Below the pieces are notes generated by a model, which saw nothing but the letters and a program-made list of their open reading frames with translations, was not told the DNA's origin and did no database searches. The position numbers were made by a program, and so were the translations under genes. From assembly GCA_946405105.1 (NCBI GenBank), contig CAMJFY010000002.1:62001-126000 (forward strand): 64,000 bases of DNA, given 5' to 3'. The DNA comes from an uncultured Caryophanales bacterium. GTDB taxonomy: Bacteria > Bacillota_I > Bacilli_A > Acholeplasmatales > Anaeroplasmataceae. This document shows, piece after piece, positions 52,286-60,964 of this stretch. Position 1 is the first letter of the stretch; each line of letters begins with the position of its first letter.

Positions 52286-53806
52286 ATGTTTTTAGATGCT
52301 TTAAATATTGTAGAAAATATAAATTCAGTTTTACAAGTAATAATAATGATTCTAATCTTTTCAGTAGGTATATTATTAACTGTAAAGAATAGATTTATGC
52401 AGGTTACTAAATTTGGATATAGCTTTAAAAGTACACTTGGTAAAACTATAAAGGATACTGTATCAAAGGATGCAAAAAAGGAAAAAACAAAGGTTTCTCC
52501 ATTCGCTGCATTCGCAACAGCAGTAGCAGGAACAGTAGGTACTGGAAATATTGTAGGTGTTGCTACAGCAATTGTTGCTGGAGGACCAGGGGCAATATTT
52601 TGGATGTGGTTTAGTGCTTTCTTTGGAATGGTAACAAATTATTCAGAAAATGCATTAGGTATTTATTTTAGAAATTTAGATAAAAATGGCGAATATAAGG
52701 GTGGCTCTATGTATTATATACTAAGAGGCCTTGGTAAAGGATTTAAGTGGCTTGCTATAGCATTTTCTATATTTGCTGTATTCGCATCAATTGTTTATAA
52801 TTTTGCACAATCTAATAGTATTTCAACAACTCTTGTTGGTGCATTTAATGCTCAGCTTGATGATTGGGTAATTAAGCTAATAATTGGCTTTATTTTAGCT
52901 TTATTAGTTGGTGTTGTAATTATTGGTGGAATAAAAAGAATATCAAATGTAACATCATTATTAGTTCCATTTATGGCACTTTTATATATAATTCTTGCGG
53001 TAATTATAATATTCATGAATATATCTAAATTACCTGATGCCTTTGTATCTATATTTTCTAATGCATTTAGCATAAGAAGTGCTGGGGCAGGTATATTAGG
53101 ATATACAATTGTTAAGGCATGTAGATATGGTGTTGCAAGAGGAATATTCTCTAATGAAGCAGGTTTAGGTTCATCAGTTATTGCCCATTCTCAGGCAAAT
53201 GTTAATGAGCCAGTAGATCAAGGCTTATGGGGTATATTCGAGGTTTTCCTTGATACATTCATTATTTGTACATTAACTGCATTAATTATTTTAGTATCTG
53301 GTGTAGATATATCAGGAACCCTAAAAGGCTCTGAAATAGGATTATTTATATTCAATCAAAGCTTTGGTACCTTTGGAATAGTAGTATATAGAATAATACT
53401 CCCATTATTCGCATTTACGACCATAATTTCTTGGAGTTATTATGGTGAAAAAGCAATTGAATTCTTATTTGGTTTTAAATCTAAGTTAATATATAAAATT
53501 ATATTTATAGCTTTAATAGTTATTGGAGCCACAATGTCAGTTGACCTTGTTTGGGAGCTTGCAGACACATTTAATATACTAATGGCGATTCCAAATTTAA
53601 TTGCTTTAACATTATTAAGTGGATTAATTGCCAAGATTACAAGAAATTATTTCAAGCGTAAGAAGGGATTACATGTTAAACCAATCCTTTCATATGATGA
53701 AGAACTAAATAGAAAAATGTATGTATCAGGCATGGAAAAAAGAGGTTATTCATACGAAGAAGCAGCTGATATGTATGATGCTGATATAAAATCTGAAGAA
53801 GAATAA
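52286..53806 (+). CDS. AGCS-family alanine/glycine:cation symporter
   Basis: GTVGTGNIVGVATAIVAGGPGAIFWMWFSAFFGMVTNYSEN, GVARGIFSNEAGLGSS; ATG 52286 preferred over TTG 52268. Confidence 0.92.
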   Translation: MFLDALNIVENINSVLQVIIMILIFSVGILLTVKNRFMQVTKFGYSFKSTLGKTIKDTVSKDAKKEKTKVSPFAAFATAVAGTVGTGNIVGVATAIVAGGPGAIFWMWFSAFFGMVTNYSENALGIYFRNLDKNGEYKGGSMYYILRGLGKGFKWLAIAFSIFAVFASIVYNFAQSNSISTTLVGAFNAQLDDWVIKLIIGFILALLVGVVIIGGIKRISNVTSLLVPFMALLYIILAVIIIFMNISKLPDAFVSIFSNAFSIRSAGAGILGYTIVKACRYGVARGIFSNEAGLGSSVIAHSQANVNEPVDQGLWGIFEVFLDTFIICTLTALIILVSGVDISGTLKGSEIGLFIFNQSFGTFGIVVYRIILPLFAFTTIISWSYYGEKAIEFLFGFKSKLIYKIIFIALIVIGATMSVDLVWELADTFNILMAIPNLIALTLLSGLIAKITRNYFKRKKGLHVKPILSYDEELNRKMYVSGMEKRGYSYEEAADMYDADIKSEEE

Positions 53807-53809
53807 TTT

Positions 53810-53834
53810 AGAGGTAGAAATACCTCTTTTTTTA
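53810..53834 (+). terminator. Rho-independent terminator
   Basis: AGAGGTA-gaaa-TACCTCT-TTTTTT. Confidence 0.8.
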
Positions 53835-54017
53835 TACCAATAAAACATACTAAAGTAGTAGTCATTTTTTCTATGAAATTTTTTTATAAATAAAATTCAA
53901 AAAAAGTATTGCAATTACATTTATAATATGATAATTTTTATTTTGTATTTTTATAAAAATGAATACAAAAAATTTAACAAAATATAAGGATTAGAAGTCT
54001 GACGATGGGAGCCTTTT

Positions 54018-54071
54018 ATGCATAGTCATGAATATGGTAGTAATAAGCAACATTATAATCACGAAATTTGA
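54018..54071 (+). CDS. candidate 17-aa His-rich leader peptide MHSHEYGSNKQHYNHEI
   Basis: GGGAG at 6-nt spacing from ATG; ends 23 nt before the next gene. Confidence 0.4.
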   Translation: MHSHEYGSNKQHYNHEI

Positions 54072-54094
54072 AAATATCAAAGGAGTAATGTTTT

Positions 54095-55411
54095 ATGAAA
54101 AATCTTATTGAAGAAAAAGATGGGAAGCTATATTATAACGGCTATTGCCTTGTAGATTTAGCAAAAAGATTTGGTACACCGCTTACTGTTACTTTTTTAG
54201 ACATTATTAAGGAACGTATCTTATCACTTAAGGAAGCATTTGAGACTGCAAGAAAGGCAACTAATTACGAGGGTAATTTCATCTACTTAAATGCTAACAA
54301 AGCTAATTATGGAAAGGATGAAATTGAATCTGCGTTCATTTTCGCAGATGGTCTTGAAACATCATCTTTCTATGATTTAGTATTATCTTTAAAAATGTAT
54401 GAAAAATATCCTTTATTCCATGACAAGCTAATTGTTTGTAATGGCTTAAAACAAGATGATTATTTAGACGCTATTATTTTAGCCCATAACATTGGCTATA
54501 ATATTATTACAGTTATTGATGATATTTATGAATATGAATATTTCAAGAAAAAGGATGTATGCTTAAAGATTGGTCTTAGAGTTCATTTATCAAGCTTATA
54601 TGAGCCTGAGGTACCAGATGATAGATTTGGTCTAACAGCTGATGAAATTGATTATATTTTAAATGATATTAAGAATACTAATATGGTTTTAAATACAATT
54701 CATTATCATCAAAGAGGATTTGATTTTGAAGAAGATAAATTCTTCAAGAACTTTGATTTAGCTTTTAAATATTATATTAAAGCTAAAAAGATGTATGATT
54801 CAGTTATCTATTTCGATTTTGGTGGAGGAACACCACTTCCAATCGAAGGAGAATTTGATTATGTAGCTTATGCAACATCAATCTTAAATCATATTAAGGA
54901 TTTATGTTCTAAGAATAAGGTTGCCATTCCTAATTTAATTAGTGAAAATGGTAAATATAGCCAAAAGGATTCAACAGTAAATATCTACAAGGTTGTAGGT
55001 ACAAAAAATACTGGTAAATATCCATGGCATATTGTTGATTCATCATTATTAATCGCATTACCTGAAATGTATGCTTTAGGTGAGCCAATGCTAATTAAGC
55101 CTATCAACAACTTAGATAAGCCAATGGTTGAGGCAAGACTAGCAGGTATCACTTGTGATTGTGATGATGTATATTTTGATAAATCAACAGGATATTTCTT
55201 AATGCCTGATTGTGAAGATAATTATATTGGATTATTAGGTACTGGTTCATACCAAAATTCAATGAATGGTAAGGGTGGAGTACATCACTGTATGTTACCA
55301 GAAGAAAAAGATGTAATTATTTATTACAAGAATGGTATTGAATTAGTTAAAGTAAGAAAAGAATTACAAACTATTGAAGATATTTATAAGATTTTAAATA
55401 TTAAACATTAA
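54095..55411 (+). CDS. fold-III PLP-dependent decarboxylase, SpeA (arginine decarboxylase)-like
   Basis: FIYLNANKANYG (PLP Lys region), GLETSSFYDL, VEARLAGITCDCDDVYF. Confidence 0.65.
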   Translation: MKNLIEEKDGKLYYNGYCLVDLAKRFGTPLTVTFLDIIKERILSLKEAFETARKATNYEGNFIYLNANKANYGKDEIESAFIFADGLETSSFYDLVLSLKMYEKYPLFHDKLIVCNGLKQDDYLDAIILAHNIGYNIITVIDDIYEYEYFKKKDVCLKIGLRVHLSSLYEPEVPDDRFGLTADEIDYILNDIKNTNMVLNTIHYHQRGFDFEEDKFFKNFDLAFKYYIKAKKMYDSVIYFDFGGGTPLPIEGEFDYVAYATSILNHIKDLCSKNKVAIPNLISENGKYSQKDSTVNIYKVVGTKNTGKYPWHIVDSSLLIALPEMYALGEPMLIKPINNLDKPMVEARLAGITCDCDDVYFDKSTGYFLMPDCEDNYIGLLGTGSYQNSMNGKGGVHHCMLPEEKDVIIYYKNGIELVKVRKELQTIEDIYKILNIKH

Positions 55412-55417
55412 TAATAT

Positions 55418-55448
55418 AGGATGTGGACAAATGCTCACATCCTTTTTA
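55418..55448 (+). terminator. Rho-independent terminator
   Basis: AGGATGTG...CACATCCT-TTTTA. Confidence 0.75.
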
Positions 55449-55489
55449 TTTCTATGGTATAATATGTATATGCTAAGGAGGTAATTATT

Positions 55490-56536
55490 ATGAAAAGATA
55501 TATAAGATTATTAATAATTCCAGCTTTAATGATAACTTTAGTAAGCTGTTCTAAAAACAAAGCTAATTATAATTTTAAAACATGGAATAAATGTGACTCA
55601 TTAGATACCTTAAAGGAATTTGTAAAAGAAGCGACTAATAAAAAATCTAAAAAATATATTCCAGTAGAAGATAGAATAGTAACATTTGATATGGATGGTA
55701 CATTTGTAGGTGAATTATATCCAACATATTTTGAATATAATTTGCTTGAATATAGAGTGTTAGATGATGAAACATATAAAAATAAGGCATCTCAATCAGA
55801 AATAGATGCAGCAAATAGTATTAGAGACTTCGTTAGAAATGGCACTAAATTACCTGATCATTTTGATATGATTCACGCAAATGCTGCAGCAAAAGCATAT
55901 GCTGGAATGACTGTAGCTGAATTTGATAAATATGTTAAGGATTATGCTAAAATGCCTGCCAATGGATTTAGTGGTATGACTTATGGAGAATCATTTTATA
56001 AGCCAATGCTAGAAATTTTTGATTATCTAGAGAAGAATGATTTCACATATTATGTTGTTAGTGGCTCTGATAGATTTATTTGTAGAGCGCTAGTTGAATC
56101 TATTGGTATTGAGCCTAATAGAGTTATTGGTATGGATGTTGTTTTAGAATCTTCTGGCCAAGGTGATACAGAAGGTGTTAATTACACATGCGGAGTTGAT
56201 GAAACTCTAATCAGAACAGATGAATTAATAATAAAAAATTTAAAAACAAATAAGGTTAAGCAAATAGCTCAAGAAATCGGAAAGATACCAGTATTATCTT
56301 TTGGAAATAGTGGTGGAGATTCAGCAATGCATAATTATTGCTTATCTAACCCTAAATATGATACAGAAGTATTTATGCTTATTGCTGATGATGAAGAAAG
56401 AGATCATGCAAATAGAGAAAAAGCATTAAATTTAAAGATTCAATGGGAAGAAGCTGGATATAATGTTATTTCTATGAAAGAAGATTTTAAAACAATTTAT
56501 GGAGATAACGTATTAAAAACAGATTTCACTTTTTAA
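55490..56536 (+). CDS. HAD-superfamily phosphatase-like lipoprotein
   Basis: Lipobox LVSC; VTFDMDGTFVGE, YYVVSGSDRFICRALVE, LSFGNSGGDSAMHNY. Confidence 0.8.
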   Translation: MKRYIRLLIIPALMITLVSCSKNKANYNFKTWNKCDSLDTLKEFVKEATNKKSKKYIPVEDRIVTFDMDGTFVGELYPTYFEYNLLEYRVLDDETYKNKASQSEIDAANSIRDFVRNGTKLPDHFDMIHANAAAKAYAGMTVAEFDKYVKDYAKMPANGFSGMTYGESFYKPMLEIFDYLEKNDFTYYVVSGSDRFICRALVESIGIEPNRVIGMDVVLESSGQGDTEGVNYTCGVDETLIRTDELIIKNLKTNKVKQIAQEIGKIPVLSFGNSGGDSAMHNYCLSNPKYDTEVFMLIADDEERDHANREKALNLKIQWEEAGYNVISMKEDFKTIYGDNVLKTDFTF

Positions 56537-56571
56537 TAATATTTAAAAAAGATATAATAAGAGACTAATTT

Positions 56572-57240
56572 ATGACATATAAAGAATTAGAAGAATATTT
56601 ATTTAAAATTAAAGATAATAAATTTGCTGATTTCTCTAAATCATTATCTAATAGTGAATATATTTCTATTGGTGTTAAAAATCCTATATTAAAAGAAATA
56701 ATTAAAGAGCACAAGCTAGATAATGAATTAAATACTAATGATTTTATATTAGGCAAATATTTAGAAGTAGATCATATTTATTTTGGTTTATCATTAATTA
56801 GATTAAATAATATAGATGAGCAATTAGAATTTTTAAGTAATAATATTAAATATGCTAAATCATGGGCAGTAACTGATTGTTTATCTTCATATATGAAAAA
56901 GGTTAGCTTTGATAAATTTTATAATTTCTTTATTAACAAATATAATACAGAATATACATATGAAAGAAGAATGGCATATGTATTAGGATTAAAACAAACT
57001 AAGAATAAAGATATATTAAAGATATTACCTTTAATGAAAAATAATGAGGAATATATGGTAATGATGGCTGAGGCTTGGCTATTATCATTTATTGCCGTAA
57101 ACTATGAAAAAGAAGTATATGATTATTTATCTAAATGCACTGATAATACATTAAAGAGAAAGGCAATATCTAAAATTTGTGATTCATTAAGATTTAGTGA
57201 AGAATCAAAAAATAAATTTAAAGAATTAAGACAAAAATAG
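56572..57240 (+). CDS. DNA alkylation repair (AlkD-like HEAT) protein
   Basis: ISIGVKNPILKEI, AKSWAVTDCL, ERRMAYVLGL; all-helical. Confidence 0.75.
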   Translation: MTYKELEEYLFKIKDNKFADFSKSLSNSEYISIGVKNPILKEIIKEHKLDNELNTNDFILGKYLEVDHIYFGLSLIRLNNIDEQLEFLSNNIKYAKSWAVTDCLSSYMKKVSFDKFYNFFINKYNTEYTYERRMAYVLGLKQTKNKDILKILPLMKNNEEYMVMMAEAWLLSFIAVNYEKEVYDYLSKCTDNTLKRKAISKICDSLRFSEESKNKFKELRQK

Positions 57241-57267
57241 ATTCATCCTAGTGGTGAATCTTTTTTG
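57239..57267 (+). terminator. Rho-independent terminator
   Basis: AGATTCA...TGAATCT-TTTTT. Confidence 0.65.
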
Positions 57268-57450
57268 TTTGACAAGAAGAAGCATTACATTCATTATTAA
57301 TTCTATTTATAATTTATAAAATTAATTCATATGGGACCAAATATTCATCTTTCAAACGCTTTTTATGCATAAAAAGGTCGAAAATGAAGAATTTTACACT
57401 AGATAATACACAAAAACATGCATTTTTTGTAAAAATTTCACTTTTTTCTG

Positions 57451-57478
57451 TTGATTTGACCAAAAGTTGTGCTATAAT
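57451..57478 (+). promoter_or_regulatory. promoter of the c-di-GMP riboswitch transcript
   Basis: TTGATT-N16-TATAAT with TGTGC extended -10. Confidence 0.65.
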
Positions 57479-57485
57479 GTATATG

Positions 57486-57591
57486 GATGAAATTGGGGAA
57501 AAAATTTAATTTAGCAAAGTTAGAGCAATCTAGCGACGCAAAGCTATAGGGTCCCATGTGGATAGCCAGTTGCAAAAAATAGACTTTCATC
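57486..57591 (+). promoter_or_regulatory. class-I cyclic-di-GMP (GEMM) riboswitch; aptamer core about 57513-57573
   Basis: GCAAAG-ttagaGCAAtcta-GCGACGCAAAGC-tatagggtcccatgtggata-GCCAGTTGC; closing pairing GATGAAA/TTTCATC. Confidence 0.82.
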
Positions 57592-57633
57592 TTAAATGTA
57601 ATTGACTATTTATAAGGGAGGTTTTTTTTCGAC

Positions 57634-59241
57634 GTGAGAAAAAAATTTTTTGCAGGAACTGCAGTAGCTATGTGTGTGCTAGGTTTTTCTTTATGCACTG
57701 TTTCAATTGATGCGACATCTAATGATATCGTAACTAATGACCAATTTGTATTTGATGCAAATAATCTAACTTCTAATTATGAATCAGGTGCATATATTGC
57801 GCAAGACCTAAATGTAAGTGTTAAGCTTGGTAACAACTACCAAGGAAATATTTTAAATGCTGGATTTGATTTTGGAGATTATAAATTTGATTATTGCTTA
57901 TTAGCAACAACTCCAACATATTCTTCATGGGAATCATTATTCAACAGCTTCTTCAAAAAGCAATCTAAGAATCAAGATTTAGCTCAATACTATATCTCAG
58001 CTTCAGAAGGAACTAGATGTGGTGTTTACTACACTGTAGTAGATAAGACACCAGTTGATAACACTTATTATGTTTCAAATAATAATACAGTTAGTGTTAT
58101 TAAGGAAAAAGGTAAGAACAAATATACAACTGTTGATACATTCACAGAACAATTAGATTCAATGTATTATTCTGAATTTACATTTGGAACTCAAGGAACA
58201 GTTGGTTTAAAGTCTGATACACAATACATTTGCTTATTTGGAGTTACAGTTGTTACTGAAACTGAAATCGAGAATAGAGAAGAATCAAATCAAGCTATTG
58301 AAAATTTAATTAATTATTATAATACATATGGTGTATCTACATCAGAAGAATTTACAAATCTTGTAGATGCTGCAAAGGAATCTTTAGAAGGTGTTAACCA
58401 TGTTTCTAAGATTGCTGATTATGATACATATCAAGATATCTTAGCTAAATATGATGAATTAGCTAATGTTGAAGCTAAGATTTCAGAATTAAGATTATTT
58501 AGTGCTTTTGCAAGAACAACAATGCCTTTATTAAATGTATCATATGATGATGCAACTAAAGAATTATTAGATGATATTGCAAATGAAATTGCAGCAGCAA
58601 ATGCATTAGGTATCTCAAATGAAGAAATTTCTAATTATAATTTATATTTAGAAGCGTTAAATATGTATAATGAAATGTCAAATGCTGCTATTGAAGCATT
58701 TGTTAATAAAGTAGCTGAAGCTAACGCTGTAAAGGGTGAAACTTCATCTTATGCATTAATTAATGAAGCAGAAGAATTATATAATGCTTTAAATTCTTAT
58801 GATAAAGAAAATGAAGCAGTAGTTGCTGCATATAATGCATTACAAGAAGTAAAAGCAGCTTATACTGAATATCAAGCATCTGTAACAGATAATGATATTG
58901 TATTCAATTACAATGAAGATGGTTTAATAAGCTCAATTGTATTTATTGGAACAATCAAGAATTTTGTATCAGCAAGTGAAATTGAGAATATTGTAATGGT
59001 TATTACTGATGAAACAACTGGTGAATCAGCTGAATACACATTAGAATCAGTATATAAGTCATTAAAGCAAAATGGTCAAGCTTTAAAAACTGCTGCTGAA
59101 GGTGTTAGATATATTTATAAGAAAATTGTTAATACAGATGGACAATATGATGGACATAAGCTTACAATGGCTTATTCAGTAGAATATACTGATGGTCATG
59201 TTGTAACATCAACACCAAAATCAGTAATAGTTGAGGCTTAA
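57634..59241 (+). CDS. secreted/surface protein with helical repeat region
   Basis: Signal peptide MRKKFFAGTAVAMCVLGFSLCTVSIDA; GTG start after GGGAGG. Confidence 0.75.
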   Translation: MRKKFFAGTAVAMCVLGFSLCTVSIDATSNDIVTNDQFVFDANNLTSNYESGAYIAQDLNVSVKLGNNYQGNILNAGFDFGDYKFDYCLLATTPTYSSWESLFNSFFKKQSKNQDLAQYYISASEGTRCGVYYTVVDKTPVDNTYYVSNNNTVSVIKEKGKNKYTTVDTFTEQLDSMYYSEFTFGTQGTVGLKSDTQYICLFGVTVVTETEIENREESNQAIENLINYYNTYGVSTSEEFTNLVDAAKESLEGVNHVSKIADYDTYQDILAKYDELANVEAKISELRLFSAFARTTMPLLNVSYDDATKELLDDIANEIAAANALGISNEEISNYNLYLEALNMYNEMSNAAIEAFVNKVAEANAVKGETSSYALINEAEELYNALNSYDKENEAVVAAYNALQEVKAAYTEYQASVTDNDIVFNYNEDGLISSIVFIGTIKNFVSASEIENIVMVITDETTGESAEYTLESVYKSLKQNGQALKTAAEGVRYIYKKIVNTDGQYDGHKLTMAYSVEYTDGHVVTSTPKSVIVEA

Positions 59242-59243
59242 TA

Positions 59244-59360
59244 ATGAAAGAATACAATAAACCTTTCTTAGAAGAAGAGCTTATAGAAATTGAGGATATA
59301 ATTTCTGTAAGCGATAAAGATGGCGACGATGTTGGAGACGATGTCGAAGGAAACGTTTAA
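59244..59360 (+). CDS. 38-aa acidic small peptide MKEYNKPFLEEELIEIEDIISVSDKDGDDVGDDVEGNV
   Basis: ATG 2 nt after previous stop, GAGG at 7 nt, terminator directly after. Confidence 0.65.
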   Translation: MKEYNKPFLEEELIEIEDIISVSDKDGDDVGDDVEGNV

Positions 59361-59368
59361 TTAGTAAT

Positions 59369-59397
59369 AAACTGAGCATTTTTGCTCAGTTTTTTTA
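59369..59397 (+). terminator. Rho-independent terminator
   Basis: AAACTGAGCA-tttt-TGCTCAGTTT-TTTTT. Confidence 0.85.
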
Positions 59398-59461
59398 TTT
59401 CTCTTAATATTATGCTATAATTAATCTATAGATTACGATTATTTAGATTAAGGAGGATAAT

Positions 59462-60328
59462 ATGGGCTTTGATCCTAAAACAAAGAAGTATCCTTATCCA
59501 AAGGATACCTCAGAACACTATTTAAAAATAAAAAAGAATAGAAATATAAAGTTTGATTCAAATTATCCTTTTGTTAATACTAAAAAATCATTTAGATTCC
59601 TAAGATTCTTAGTAAGAATAGTATTAGTTATTATAGTATTTCCATATTCTAGATTGTATCTAGGATTAAAAATAAAAGGAAAGAAGAACCTAAAAGAAAA
59701 CAAGGCATTAATCAAACAAGGTGTAATATCTGTTAGTAACCATATTCATATGTGGGACTACATTTCAATAATGAAAGCTATAAAACCTATTAAGCCATAC
59801 ACTATTGTATGGGATAAGAATGTCAATGGTGAAAGTGGAAATCTAGTTAGACTTGTAGGTGGTATTCCTATCCCAAATAATGTAGGTGGAAAGATTAAAT
59901 TCTTTAAGACAATAAATGAATTGTTAAATACAGGACACTGGATTCATATTTATGCTGAAGGAAGCATGTGGGAATATTATTATCCTATTAGACCATTTAA
60001 GGATGGTGCGGCAGCACTTGCTATAAAGATGAATAAGCCTATTATTCCTATGGCATTTTCTTATAGAGAGCCAGGCTGGATAAGAAGAAAGATATTTAAA
60101 CAGCCAGCAGCATTAACTCTAAATATAGGGAAGCCTATATTTAAGAATAATGAATTAGAATATACATTACAAAAAGATGATTTAACTAAAAGAGTACACG
60201 ATGAAGTATGTATATTAGCTGGTATTAATCCAGAAGAAAATATTTATTCTCCTTATTATAATAATAGTGAAAGAATTGATTATTATGAATTAGAAGAATA
60301 TAATATTAATGGTGAAAAAAATGAGTAA
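59462..60328 (+). CDS. PlsC-like 1-acylglycerol-3-phosphate acyltransferase
   Basis: VSNHIHMWDY, YAEGSMWEYYYPIRPFKDGAAALAIKMNKPIIPMAF. Confidence 0.85.
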   Translation: MGFDPKTKKYPYPKDTSEHYLKIKKNRNIKFDSNYPFVNTKKSFRFLRFLVRIVLVIIVFPYSRLYLGLKIKGKKNLKENKALIKQGVISVSNHIHMWDYISIMKAIKPIKPYTIVWDKNVNGESGNLVRLVGGIPIPNNVGGKIKFFKTINELLNTGHWIHIYAEGSMWEYYYPIRPFKDGAAALAIKMNKPIIPMAFSYREPGWIRRKIFKQPAALTLNIGKPIFKNNELEYTLQKDDLTKRVHDEVCILAGINPEENIYSPYYNNSERIDYYELEEYNINGEKNE

Positions 60329-60905
60329 AAATAGAAGTAAAATTTATGATTTAACATTAATGTCTATTTGTTTAGCATTAATGATTGTTGGAGCTAAGCT
60401 TGCAATACCAATTGGACCTATTCCAGTTACATTTCAAACATTAGCTGTATTTATAATTTCATTAGTATTAGGTACTAAGCGTGCAGCTATAGTATTTACT
60501 ATATACATTATATTAGGATTAATAGGACTTCCTGTATTCTCAACTGGTGGAGGTATTCAATATATTTATATGCCATCATTTGGATTTGTTGTAGGATTCC
60601 TTCTAGCATCATTAGTAATTGGACTTGAGCCTAGATTTAATAAATTCTATGCTAAATATATCTTATCATTTATTGGATTAATAATTATTAATGTTTGTGG
60701 CTTATCATATATGTTTGTAGTATTTAATTTATATAAAGGATTAAATAAAGATTTTATTTATGTTATTCAGGTTGGATTATTACCATTTATTACTAAAGAT
60801 ATATTTATGGTAATTCTAGCATGCATTATTTATTCTAGATTAAAGATAGTTCTACATAGAGAAGAAAAAGAAGAAATAATATTAATAAATGATGAAAGAG
60901 TATAG
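60321..60905 (+). CDS. bioY: biotin transporter BioY (ECF S component)
   Basis: AKLAIPIGPIPVTFQTLAVFIISLVLGTKRA...YIILGLIGLPVFSTGGG. Confidence 0.9.
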   Translation: MSKNRSKIYDLTLMSICLALMIVGAKLAIPIGPIPVTFQTLAVFIISLVLGTKRAAIVFTIYIILGLIGLPVFSTGGGIQYIYMPSFGFVVGFLLASLVIGLEPRFNKFYAKYILSFIGLIIINVCGLSYMFVVFNLYKGLNKDFIYVIQVGLLPFITKDIFMVILACIIYSRLKIVLHREEKEEIILINDERV

Positions 60906-60923
60906 CATTTGCTATACTTTTTT
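60899..60923 (+). terminator. bioY terminator
   Basis: AGTATAGC-attt-GCTATACT-TTTTT. Confidence 0.75.
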
Positions 60924-60935
60924 CATTGCATAATA

Positions 60936-60960
60936 AAAGCCCCTTGTCTTAAGGGGCTTT
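60936..60960 (-). terminator. terminator of the pyridoxamine kinase gene
   Basis: AAAGCCCCTT-N5-AAGGGGCTTT. Confidence 0.75.
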
Positions 60961-60964
60961 CATA

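Noticed and set aside
53995-54050. Riboswitch (ykkC/guanidine, PreQ1, lysine) upstream of the decarboxylase
   Set aside because: Consensus cores not found; the GC-richer patch is better explained by the SD plus 17-aa ORF
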